NCBI GenBank assembly: GCA_030674185.1
Contig: CM060307.1
Span: 59,475,981 to 59,539,980, forward strand
DNA: 64,000 bases
From: Monoplex corrugatus
Lineage: Eukaryota > Mollusca > Gastropoda > Littorinimorpha > Ranellidae
Direction of reading: 5' to 3'
Below are positions 1 to 11,500 of the stretch, piece after piece; the stretch's first letter is position 1, and the number at the start of each line of letters is the position of its first letter. The notes under the pieces were generated by a model. That model did no database searches and was not told the origin of the DNA. It was given only the letters and a program-made list of their open reading frames with translations. A program made the position numbers and the translations under genes.

Positions 1-529
1 GCCTAAATGTCGCCATTTTGGTGCAAGGACAGTCACTCCGGTTGGTTTGGATAAAGGCAAAAACTAACTAATCGGGATAAAATCGATGCAAGGGAAGTAA
101 CAAACACTTCAGAAGATACCAAAGAGTGTTCCTATATGTGTAGTTAGTTCCCCTAGACCAGCGACCGGCTTGCATCTATTTTTAAAAACCGCAGCGGAAT
201 ATCCGCTATCACGTCTCTATGGTTTGGCCAGCTGCAGCGGAATGTCCGCTGTCATGTCTCTAATGGTATGGTCATCTGCAGCGGAATATCCGCTGTTACG
301 TTTCTGAAGAGTTAATTACTCATTTCATCACTTCTGGTAAGCTCGATAACAATGTTTTCTAAGCATGCACTGTTCCGATATTGTCTATCGTTATCATTGG
401 CATCCATTGCTGCAAGCTGGTAGAAGTGGCCTTATGTTTGAAGGTTAATAAGATGGTGTCAGGGCACAGAGAGGAATTTCACCTCTCTAGACATCAGAAG
501 TGTCTTCAAGAAACCAAAGACTGAGAATT
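1..529. other. Non-coding flank, left edge
   Basis: I see no coding exon here. The only structure is the short repeat at 185-305, described separately. An upstream exon of the ankyrin gene could lie before the window. Confidence 0.4.
185..305. repeat. Three tandem units with a small hairpin
   Basis: Three diverged units of about 50 bp each contain AGCGGAATATCCGCT or AGCGGAATGTCCGCT (near 193, 235 and 279), followed by a conserved CACGTCTCT-like stretch. The arms AGCGGA and TCCGCT pair with a 3-base loop, so each unit can fold. Function unknown; most likely a minisatellite or part of a decayed transposon. Confidence 0.6.
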
Positions 530-559
530 AGTTAAAGTAACAGATAACGCAAGAGGAGA

Positions 560-1680
560 TAAACTGGGGAGCAGTAGATTATTATTCTCTGTGACTGTGA
601 CATTGCCAGAGGAGACAGCCTTCATGAAATCTGTGTGATAACAGTGATAATTTAAAAGCAAAGACTATAGCCAGTATAGGAGACGGCCTTCGTAATTTAA
701 GAACTTGTAGTTGTACTGTAAGAGGAGCAGATTATCATTTTGTGATTGTGACATTGTCTGTGTCAGAGGAGGCAGCCTTCTCAATATTTATAATAACTGT
801 AATTTGATAATATAAACTCCCGGAGCAGTTGTTGTTGTGATTATCATTCTGTGATTGTGACATTGTCTGTGTCAGAGGAGGCAGCCTCCTCAATATTTAT
901 AATAACTGTAATTTGATAATATAAACTCCCGGAGCAGTTGTTGTTGTTGTCTTTGGCTGTGACATAGCCAAAGGAGATAGCCTTTTCGTTGTGACAGTTG
1001 TTTGTAATTTAAATTAAAATGAAAACTGTTGAAGCAGTAGATTGTTATAATTTTCTTTGAGTGTGACTTTGCCAGAGGAAGCAACATTCACAGAATGACA
1101 GTTTTTAGTAATGTTAAGAACATGAACTGTGGCAACAGTAGATCGTTACAAGAGACAACCTTCATAGTGTGACAGATGTTAGTAATTCTAAAACATGAGC
1201 TGTAGGAGCAGCAGATCATCAGAGAAGACAGTCCTCTTAATCCTTTGACTCCTGCACCCTATCCACCAATTGCGAAATCTTAACCCTTTGACTCCCTCAC
1301 CCTATCCACCAGCTTCCTGCAGGAAGCTGGTGGATAGGGTAAAAGAGTCAGGGGTTAAGGTCTGGTAGATGGAGTGAGGGAGTCAAAGGGTTATGGTTTT
1401 GCTTTGCTATCATGGCTGACAATATGGGATCCTGGTGGACAGGGTGTGGGAGTCAAGGGTTAATGTCTATGTGACAGCTGTTTATAATTTAAGAACATAA
1501 AGTGCAGGAGCAGCAGATTTTCAGATGAGACGGCCTTCATATAATGTCTCTGTGACAGCTGTTTATAATTTGAGCAGTGTTTTTGTGTGTGTGAGTGTAA
1601 CTGTGATTGACTGTCACAACACAGTTAATTTATATTGTTTATGGACATGAACTGTGCTGCTGATGATAATTGAAAATTCT
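560..1680. repeat. Diverged satellite-like tandem array, about 100-bp unit
   Basis: A motif set recurs many times: AGAGGAGACAGCCTTC, then TGTGACAG plus a GTAATTTAA-like stretch, then GGAGCAGCAGATTATCA, then GTGATTGTGACATTG. Units diverge except for two adjacent copies (about 733-840 and 840-945) that are nearly identical over some 105 bp. The array is interrupted by the TTAA palindromic element at 1241-1459. No reading frame spans it. Confidence 0.6.
1241..1459 (-). mobile_element. TTAA-flanked palindromic nonautonomous element, copy 1
   Basis: TTAA lies on both sides (1237-1240 and 1460-1463). The ends read CCTTTGACTCC at the left and GGAGTCAAGGG at the right, forming inverted repeats. A nested 71-bp near-perfect palindrome (1284-1354), itself bounded by TTAA, is centred on TCCTGCAGGA. 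Relative to copies at 32589 and 56448 it is in the opposite orientation. It has no coding capacity. TTAA targets and CCCTTT-type ends suggest mobilisation by a piggyBac-like transposase; this is inference. Confidence 0.75.
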
Positions 1681-1975
1681 GTTGCATTTAATCATTATAT
1701 CTTGGTTGACCTTGTTACTCTTCCTGTGTATGGATGAGTGTGATAAATATTGCCCTGTTCTTGTGTTGCAGTTGTGTGTTGTATACAGTAGTATGGTATC
1801 ATATCAGCTTGTCATTGTTGAGCATTTCATGAATATATATATCTAAAGAATACTGGGGGGGGGGGGGGGGTGGGGAGTCAGGACTGTTAGGTTCTGAAAG
1901 TTGTGATCTTGTTCTAATTCATTCTAGTGGGTTCATTTGTGTGTTTGTGTGTGTGCATGCATGGATGTTCGTTCG

Positions 1976-1999
1976 GTGTGTGTGTGTCACTGTGTGTGT

Positions 2000-2063
<64 letters not shown>
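1976..2063. repeat. (TG)n microsatellite
   Basis: An almost uninterrupted TG tract of about 85 bp. A run of G lies nearby at 1855-1870. Confidence 0.9.
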
Positions 2064-2069
<6 letters not shown>

Positions 2070-3083
2070 CTACTTTGTGTGAAAATTGATGTTCTGACGA
2101 ATTATGTCCTGGCTGCTGTGGTGTTATAAAACATGCATACATGAGACTGTGAAAATAAATTTTATGAGTAAAGTTCAGTATACACTACTGAGCAGCAATA
2201 GGAAAATTAGGAAAGCAATGCTAGGCTAGTGAAAATTGGTGTGGGCTAATGAACATCTTAATTTAATAGCATGTTCTCCCGGCTTGAAATGGCGTCTGTG
2301 CTCAGAACAACTTCCTTGTGCACCTAGGCCACCGATGCCATGTGATGGATAAGACTAAAAAGAATTGTAGCATGAGCAGTAAACCTGTGCCTATGTTCTA
2401 CGCCTTGGTAAGGTCAAGGTCATACATAGCTAATGGATTCTAATCAGCTGTTATTGAAATAACTTTTATTGTAGTAAAATGAATCTCTTCATAAGTTCAT
2501 ATGCAGAGTACATTGTATGAAAAAAAAAAAAAGATAAGGCCAGTATGAGTGCATTGTACCAATTCCCCGTCAATTCATTTCATAGAGACTCACTTGCAAT
2601 AAACGCAATACACAACCGCTTTTCACTCTCGAACACAATTCAACATCACCATCATCCATAATTCTCTTAGCTAATCCTCTACCCTTGATCTACAAAAGCA
2701 CAACACACACAAACATATACACTGCATGCATGCATACATATGATATCTTTTTTTTAATATCACCTATACTCTGCCAACCATGTTTTCCTTCATTCTCCTT
2801 CCATTTGTCTTTCTTGAAAAGAATAGGCTTGGATTTAATCATTTTTTTTAATTGACTCATTCTTGTTGAAATTTAGTGACCCTTGCCTTGGGTCTTTATT
2901 AAATTAACAGGAATTTGGAGGGGAAAACTTGGAGGACAGTCAGTTTGATCCTCCCTCGTTTTTAATTTCCTGCTTTGGATTAATACAAACAGGTTGTATG
3001 TTCGCAAAAACCTGCATGCATACAAACACACATGAAAAAAAAAGACAACCAAACTCCTTACATGTCTGTGGTATTTTGTTTAG
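2064..3083. other. Non-coding, intronic or upstream of the first visible ankyrin exon
   Basis: AT-rich sequence with no exon I can support. The end, through TTTTGTTTAG at 3074-3083, is the splice acceptor of the first recognisable ankyrin exon. Confidence 0.4.
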
Positions 3084-3210
3084 GAGCTGAGGTGGACAAA
3101 CCAGACAAAGAAGAGCAGACAGCATTACACATCTGTGTTCAGAACGCCATAGTTCATTCCAGTTATGCTGCTGTTGAGCGACTTTTAGCCGCAGGGGCAT
3201 CTGTGAATGT
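3084..3210 (+). CDS. ASB-like gene, exon a (ankyrin)
   Basis: Acceptor TTTGTTTAG and donor GTAAGA. It begins with two bases of a split codon and ends AAT GT, the last codon completed by the next exon. Encodes AEVDKPDKEEQTALHICVQ and LLAAGASVNV, a canonical ankyrin repeat. Confidence 0.85.
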
Positions 3211-4871
3211 GTAAGATTTTATTATTTGTCTGTGTTTATTTGATTAATTAGCATTTGCATTTTATTTATTTGTTTAATTTGTTTTTGCTGTGTGGTATTT
3301 TTGATCCTGGTCAGTGTCATTAATTCTTTGTGTGATTGTGATAAAGGAGCACTGGGGAATGGGAGAGAAAAATATAAGGACCATCAGTGATATCTGAAAA
3401 TATAGGCTTGATTCCAGATTTTATCATAAGTACCAGGTTATGGAAATGAACTGAAATTCACTAATATTGCTAAGTCTCACCCGTTGGCGTCACCGGGTTC
3501 AGTGTTGGTCGCTGCACACTTTGTCACCACCATTTCCCTCCAGGCTGCTCTGTCTTAACTTTTGTGGACAATTTCTTGAATATTTAGGCCACTGATTTTG
3601 GTTATGTTCTCAGAAGTATGAGATTAGGTGTCTGACTTTCTTGTTTTTCACCACTGTTTTTCCTTGAAAGATGGTTGCCATGAGGTCCGTGAAAGTGAAA
3701 AGTATTAGTAGTTTGGTTTCAGTTTTATTTATTTTAAGTGCTGCTTGAAAGATGGTTGCCATAAGGTAGCAATGCCGTGCGAACCGAAACGCGACGTCAA
3801 ATTTGTGGTACCAAAAACTGGGGCCGGCCGCAAAATTGGGGGGGTCTTCAGTTCAATCAAGTATTACTGCCTCTTTAATCGGTGTTTCATTCTTATTTTT
3901 TGTCTCATGTGAATTAGAAATGAATGAAGATTTGAATGATTGCCTTTTTATATACTTAGAGCGAAAATGGAATTAGTTATTTGATGAGAAAGTTGAAAAT
4001 CCGCGTTTCGGGCGCACTCGCGGCGACGGTATGCATTTAGAATCGAAGTTTGTTTGGGATGCTTCACTATTTCGGTCGGTACGGCTATATTTGTGAACCA
4101 ATCACATTGTAATTTTGCAGCCAATGAGAATTAATGTAACAGAATGATATATCCCGACGAGAGCTATGTGTGCCAGTTTGGAACCGAGATTGACGCTTCC
4201 AAAGTTTTGCTTTTTTTCATCAGAAAAGTTTGCAGGTAAGTCGCCATTTTTGGAACTTCTCGTTGGCGGGATTCGATTTTACATGCTTTTTTCTATATGC
4301 ATGTGTAATATGAAATCAATTTGATGTAAAATATGGCCGTACGCCAACTTTTTACAAGAGGATCTATACCAGATCAGTAGCAAAACAACGTCGCAATGTG
4401 CCGACGCCATAGGCCTACTGCGCGTAACAGAACGCTGTGCAAGTTTCAGCTCGGCAAGTTTTGCATTGTCAGGCAAAGACTAGCAATCAACAGATCAAGT
4501 TCTGTTTTATCTGTAACATTGTATTTTTGAAGAAAAGGACAACTGCGTTTGAACTCGATTCGGAGTTGTCAGCCGAAGCTAGGTTCGTCAACCATTTCCT
4601 CCCTGAGGTCATGCTAATTCGCAAGTCTCTGTGTAGATCTGCTCACCCCACGACGGGCGAGCTTACTACTAAAAATACTATGTGCTCGACGGGCTTTGCG
4701 GAGCCGTGGAAAATGGGTTTGCCCAAACAGAGGGGTGCGCATACCCGCCTCCCCAACTCTCTCTCTCTCTCTCGCTCTCTCAAATAAATGAATAAATGAA
4801 TAAATAGGTCTAAATAATTTTTTTTTCAAATCAACAAATTCTGTGCAAGTCATTGTACTTTCCTTGACATG

Positions 4872-4937
<66 letters not shown>

Positions 4938-7900
4938 GACAACACACACACACACTAACACACACAGAGATTTAGAATGTCACAAAACAAAATCTTCTGT
5001 CATTGTTATAATACTCTTTATTTAGGTTTTGAAACTGAGTAGAAGGCTATGAGTTGTATTATTTGTGAAGTAGGCCATCCATTAGCTTACATAGTTGTTT
5101 CAATTTGTTGTCAGTATCTGAAAAGGATAGGCCTATTGTCATCAGTTTGTTTTAAAGGAAGATTGCATCTTATTTAGTAGTAGCCTATTGTTATTGATTT
5201 GTATTAAAGGGCAAGATTACACTGGAAATACTTTAGCAGGATTGCTCAGCTTTGGTGGATTTTTGCAAGTAATAACTAATATGCTAAAAATCAAAGTCGC
5301 GAGTTTGGGCTTAATGTTAAAGTAATATTGATGTGAAGACTATGCATCATGGTTTCCTTTCCTTTCCAATCTCTCAATGAATAGTATATATATGCAGAAA
5401 TTCATATATTTCTCTATTGCAGGAATTAAGTGACCTGTTCCTGAATGGCGAGTGGTCCCATATCCTTCCTGAAGTTTTGTTTGGACGCTGGCTGTGCTAA
5501 ATGTTCGGGGACTTGACTCATCCACAATCTAAACACATGTATAAATGAAAAATCAAATGTAATGTACAAAAATCTTGTCTGTGATGTTTTCCTCTGTGTG
5601 TATGTATGTGTATGTGTGTTACGTGTGTGTGCATGTGTATGTGTGTGTGTTTAGTTTTTAGAAGAATTTTGATTGGATGATATTTTTGGATAGACTGCAG
5701 CATAAAAGCATGCAGTCATTTTTAATATTTCAATTATTTAAGTGATTCCAGAAGTCATTGATTCTCAGATTTCCTTTTATATGTACCAATTGCTATGACA
5801 ACGTTCTACAAAGCAGGAGGGAAACAGGTCTGGCCCGAAAGTGCTATGACAACCAGCACATTGCCAAAGGGTCTTCTGGATGGAGCAGTCGACTGGGAGT
5901 GTACAGCAGACCTCCCAGAGTGGAGAAATTACCCAGATGTCATCAGCAAGACAGGCATGAGACCAGACATCGCTCTCCACTCTGACTCCTCGAAACAAGT
6001 GATTCTGATAGAACTCACTGTGCCATACGAAAGCAGAATGGAAGAAGCACATATCTACAAGACCGAAAAATACGCCGGTCTTGCCAGCACCCTGAAGAAA
6101 GCAGGTCTGCGGGTCAAAATCTTCGCCATAGAGGTCGGGGCAAGAAGGTTTGTGGGCACCTCCGCTTATGATCTCATGAAACAACTCGCCATTTCTGGGA
6201 AGAAGAGGACTAGAGCCCTTAAAGCGATGGCAGAGGCAGCAGAAAGGAGCTCAAGCTGGATCTGGGCAGAGGAACGAAAAAAGTGAACTTCATAAGGATT
6301 AAATTCCCTACAGATGATGTGTGCCCCGTTAGCACATTGGTAAAACCGCGTACCGCAGTTCTGAAGCGCAGAATCGCCCAGGTTCGCTCCCCGGCGTGGG
6401 GAAAAAAAAAAAAAAAAAAATAGACAGCAGCAGAAGGGCATCCAGGAGTCATGACCTGGATGTGGCCCGGCCCCCCGAGAGTGTAAGGAATTCAGGGCCG
6501 AAACACTTGTCTAAAGGGGGTTACTTCTCTGAAGACCTGTTGTCTAGCTCTCCCTAGAGTTTCTTTCTACCTACAGAAACTGTTAAAATATTACAAATTA
6601 TTCATAAGATACTGAAGTAACGAGTCGTGACTTTTTTGGTTTGATTTGCAGTAATAAGACACTTGAACGATGAGCAAAATGATTTTATATCTATCATGAA
6701 ATGATTATATATCCTTGTTTTGTTTCTAGCTTCATTTTTGTCTGTTATTGATACAATATGAGAAATTATTAATGAAAAACTGATAAAGAATGCCAAATAT
6801 CACATGTTTCCTGTCATAAGACAAATATGGCTCGTCGCAGAGTTACGATAATGGTTTCATTCAATTCGGCATACAAAAATACATCAACGATAAAAGTTTC
6901 ATGACATTTGATCATGTCTGTCTCTCACAATTACAAAATGAATGTCATTTCCAGCAAAATCAGCATACCATGCCATTTGATGGGTTTGTTCTGTGACAGC
7001 TGGTCCCACAAATCTCTTCTTTGTCCCACTAAAATGTGGTACCAAAATTTAAGAAATTTTTGATGCTTCAATTTGGAATATCTCGTGAACTGTTGGTCTG
7101 ATTTGAAAAATTTAAACTGCTTTTTACTCAGAACAACAATATCTTCAAAACCATATACATCTTTTAACTCAAAACCCAATTTCAATTTTTCATGCGGCAT
7201 TGGTACATAAGGTCCGTGAAAGTGAAAAGTATTAGCAGTTTGGTTTTAGTTTTATTTATTTTAAACAATGTATTTGGGGGATTTTTGTTAGTTGTAAATT
7301 TGTTGCACAGCTGCTGCTGATGTGTACATTTTCAGACGAGATCTCTATGGGCGAGCACCTATTCACATTGCTGCCCACTGGAAAATCCGCGAGATGCTTC
7401 GCCTGTTGATTACTGCTGGCAGCGAGGTGGACTTGGTGGATGGGCGTGGCCGCACTCCACTGTACGTGGTGGTCAGTTCTCTGTCCACTGGCCTCTACAA
7501 GGAAGACTTACGCTATCAGGTTTTAATGACTTTATAACTGCTTTCTTTTTCAGCTTCTTTCTCAGCTTGTTTAGTTTGCTTGGTGAATTTTGATTTTATG
7601 CATTACTTGGACTCAGATGTTTAAAGAAAACTTTTATGCCTTTAGATCTTTGTTTTCTTTTGCAAGATTATGATTTAGAAAAAAGCCAGTATCAAATAGT
7701 TTATTAAGAATTTACCTTCAAGCTGATTTTTATGTGTAAGCAGTAAAGATTTATACTCACATTGAGACTTTTTCCTATATATGAGAGAAAGCACAATATT
7801 TCTTTGTTGTTTTAAATTAACCCTTACAGTGCCAGATGATGTAATTAAAGTGTGCATCGCCATTGCCAGGGCGCATTTTGCGAATTAGGGTAATAATTCA

Positions 7901-8530
7901 TAAAAATATTCCTGAAGCTAAAGGAGACAAAATAGACAATTACATGTTGAATAAAGTTTGTAGCAAAATGATTTCTCTTTAAAATGAAACTCACAGAAAG
8001 ACAAAATATGAACATTTGAATTTTTGGTGAAATATTTTATTTGTACTCACCAAATTTGCAGAAATTTTGCACTCAGTGGCATGATACATTCCAAAGTGAA
8101 ACAAAAAGCAATCCTAAATCCATGTTATTTTGAAGGCACACCAATTCAAAGAGAAGAGTTCCCATCACTGAAGAAATGAAGAAATGAAGAAAATAAAAAA
8201 AAGGCAAAAAAACCCAAACTATTTACAGATTATGGATGTCCGACTCAACTGCTGTCAGTGTCTCCACAAACTAATCTTCAAGCCAGTACTTGAGTTTTGT
8301 GTGATACTCCATGAAACAAGGAGAAACCCCTTCCATGTCCCCTGTTTTGGTGGCCTCAAGGTCAGTCATCTCCTTCACCAGTCTGTTGGCTTTGATGGTA
8401 CCACAACAACTGGTATTCTGCCTGAAGAGGTATCTGAAATCATACACACAAACATACATAGCAATAAGTAACATGTGACAAAATATATAACTGCACCATA
8501 AGCAGGATGAACAAGCAAAATAACACACAC

Positions 8531-8568
<38 letters not shown>

Positions 8569-11500
8569 ACACACACACACACAACCACACACACACACAC
8601 ACACACACACAGTTGGTAACAGTCTGTCCACTGTCTCAGTGAGCTATGTTTAGAAATCCCCCCCCCCCCCCCCTTCTGACTGGCAGCAGTGATCATCTGA
8701 AGCCTCTGAAGGAGATCTTGTGTGAGAAACAACTTGAAATAATATACAGCTTCAAAGCCCTCAGTTGATACTTTGATGCCCGCATCCCCTGTAAACTCAA
8801 ACGACACAGGTCTTGTGTTTGTTCCATCGACGAACTGACCGTCGAAATGTGCAGTTCCAGTCACTGTCCGTCCTCTTCTCGCACCCCGGACCCGCCCCCT
8901 CCCCTGCCCCACCCCCCTTCCTGCTGTCCCTCTTCTTCGTACTGCACCTCTGCTTATCGAAACTCTAGGCCTTTTCCTGCTAAGTACTGGCATCCTCCCA
9001 CCCTCCCCATCACTATCGCTTTCAGTCTCAGCACTACTCACCTCTGTCTCGGCCGTGAAGGCAGGATCAACAGTCGAGTCATGACTGACTGACGTATCAC
9101 TGTCGAAGTCGGTCAAGGCACGCGGTGCACTTGTTCTGGCCACATCATTGCCATGAACATCACTGTCCGCGCTAAAATCATCCAAAGAATCAACTGATTC
9201 GATGTCAGAATCATTTTGGAACACAAGTTAAACGAAAGGGAAAATGGAATGGAAGCGCGTCGTTTGCTTGAAGTGCTCAGGCCAGGTCAGTGCTGTCGGC
9301 CATTTTCGCTGTCGGAGTGTTTACGTAAACGGGGTCTCCTGCTAATTGCTTTATTTGCAAACTTTGGGTGGAACGTCACGGAAACTGCGTAGTATCTCAT
9401 TATCGGGGAAGGATTGTAGATTGTGTATCTGTGTTTTGCGTCACTTCTGCTTGCCGTAATTCCCCATGAAAAAATGCTAAAAATAGACTGTCAGAATATT
9501 CGGTCGCTGGCAAAGAGAATGACACGGAGAGCCAACCGAATATTCGGTCGCCGGCACTGAACAGGTTAAACAAGCTGAATTTTAAGGAAGATTGAGGTGT
9601 TCCATTGCAGTGCTTATAAAATGTTTTTTTTTTCCCAGCCCAGGAGTGATCCTAGACTTTGTTTGGGCTATAATAAATGTATAGATGAATGAGTTTGAAT
9701 TGGTCTGGCAGCCAGTTAGCAAGGGAACAAAATGAGCCATGAAGGCATTACAAACTGCCTTTGACGTCTGTTTTGACACCAGAAACAGACAGGCAGACAC
9801 ACGCACGTGTGCACGACGCGCACACAAAAAGAAGACAAGAGTTCCATTATGGGTTTCAGGTGCCTTGCATCAAGCTGCTTTTTTCCCATGGCTGTGACAT
9901 GCTGAACCTGGTTGACTGGCTCAAGTGGAAGGGTCCTGGCATTCCAGAAGAACTGCTGGCTGATGATGAAAATTTCTTCTTGTGGTATGTCGATTTTTTT
10001 GTGCAGCATTTGAAAGAAAAAGTTAACAGTATTTTTTTTTTTAATAATGCTTGATGCCTGATGTAAGATTTAGTCTTACTGTTTCTTTTTGTGTGTGTGT
10101 GTTTGTGATTTATCTTGTTCGACAGATTTGAAACTGTTTTAAGAAACGTTTCTTAGCATTTTGTATGTTTCATATATTTACTTTTTTTTTTTCCTTGGCT
10201 CAGTAAAAACTGATGATGGAACCTGCTCCAAAGACATCAAAAATCGTGTAACCTCGGTCAGTAACAGGTTGCGTTTGGAGACATGAAAGCATCTAGTATG
10301 CACACTCTGGAAAATAATGTATAACTGCCTTTAGTGTGGGGTTAAAAGGAGTGAACAACTATAAACTCTCACTTGCATATTTTAAGTGCTTACGGGAAGC
10401 AAAGCAAAAAATGGTCCAATTCAACAACATCCAGAAAGACAGGCATACCAAATAGCCTGAAAGTTAGACTTTTAAAATGTTTGATCTGGCCAGTCATACT
10501 TCAAAATGAAGACAACCTACCAAATATAGAATTTTATTGGACAGGACGGTTGGGCAACATCCATAAATTTGAAAAATGCCAATTTCCACGTCTTGATGAT
10601 GCACTCCCACCACAGACATTACCTTAGGTCCATGTGTCACACTGTGTCTTTCAGTTATGAACACTTCCATTCAGCCTATCACACCCCTTTCATTTAATTT
10701 AAATGAAGGTCGTGCCGAACTGGCCTTAACAGCAAGAGTACTGCTACCTGGATGATTGGCTGAGTCAGAAACCCTCTGCCAATCTCACATCCGAACAATT
10801 GTTGCCTTCTGCTCTTGTCTTGGTCCATTGATGGAAAAAAAAAAAAGTTCATGTTCGGCTACTGGTCTTCAAGTTGGAAGATCTGGGTTTGAACGTGCTT
10901 GGTTATTGCTAGATGGGCAAAGGATGGAGATCTCCCAGGTTAACGTAATGCAGATCTGCTAGTGCCTGAATCTTCTCTATGTATAGACACACTGAACATC
11001 AAGTGTACATGCTAAAAATCGTGTAACCTCGGTCAGTAACAGGTTGCATTTGGAGACATGAAAGCATCCAGTATGCACACTATGGAAAATAATGTATAAC
11101 TGCCTTTAGTGTGGGGTTAAAAGGAATGAACAACTATAAACTCTCACTTGCATATTTAAGTGCTTACGGGAAGTGTAATCTACAAATGAAAAGAAAAAGG
11201 TGATGTGTCCTCTCTGATAATGATCTGAATAGCCCCAAATTTACAAAGTTAGAAATATTTGTTTTTGTGTAAACATTAGTCTTCGTAGTCTGCATAAATA
11301 ATTTTCCTATGATATGTATTGTAAAAAAAGTTTTATTTTGTGGATCAAAGGACTTGGTGGGTGGATGTCACTCTTTGCTGTGGGATTTTTGGAAAATTTA
11401 TGAAAGGTCACTTTTCCTTGAAACTCGACTCGCTGCTGAATCAGGCCAATTGAAACTTTGTAAAATATTATTTGTATGCAGAAAGCAGTAACTATCAGAG

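Larger units (their letters stand above)
3767..7205. mobile_element. Putative 3.44-kb DNA transposon of unknown family
   Basis: The ends are short inverted repeats, TAGCAATGCCG at the left and the complement of TACCAATGCCG at the right. CATAAGG is repeated immediately outside (3760-3766 and 7206-7212), a 7-bp target duplication. The flanks together rebuild a unit found uninterrupted next door at 3664-3744 (GATGGTTGCCATGAGGTCCG then AAAAGTATTAGTAGTTTGG), so an empty site exists for comparison. Inside are a CT microsatellite, a retroelement nuclease fragment (5795-6286) and a tRNA-like sequence. I do not recognise a transposase. A minus-strand frame of 89 codons starts inside the right terminal repeat (7200 to 6931). 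Confidence 0.65.
7821..9565 (-). mobile_element. piggyBac-like element with decayed transposase
   Basis: Flanked by TTAA (7817-7820 and 9566-9569), the target duplicated by piggyBac transposases. The left end reads CCCTTACAGTGCCAGATG; the complement of the right end reads CCTGTTCAGTGCCGGCGAC, sharing CAGTGCC. Just inside the right end, ATATTCGGTCG with G(C/T)(C/T)GGC is repeated at 9498-9513 and 9539-9556. The element is 1745 bp, shorter than autonomous copies (usually above 2 kb), and the transposase on its minus strand has lost its catalytic middle. It lies in an ASB intron, opposite to the host gene. Confidence 0.85.

Noticed and set aside
185..305. CRISPR-like array of short palindromic repeats
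   Set aside because: Only three diverged units in eukaryotic sequence, with the spacers also related to each other; it is a minisatellite.
6323..6402. Functional tRNA gene
   Set aside because: Acceptor and T-arm look tRNA-like, but the D and anticodon stems do not pair and a poly(A) run follows; treated as a retroposon relic.
7322..7335. ATG at 7322 as a start for the ankyrin protein
   Set aside because: It lies in the polypyrimidine tract before the acceptor TTTTCAG; the exon joins in phase to 3084-3210.
9716..10009. 97-codon minus-strand frame opposite ASB exon c
   Set aside because: The plus strand holds a spliced exon with correct sites and phase; the minus frame has no known motif.
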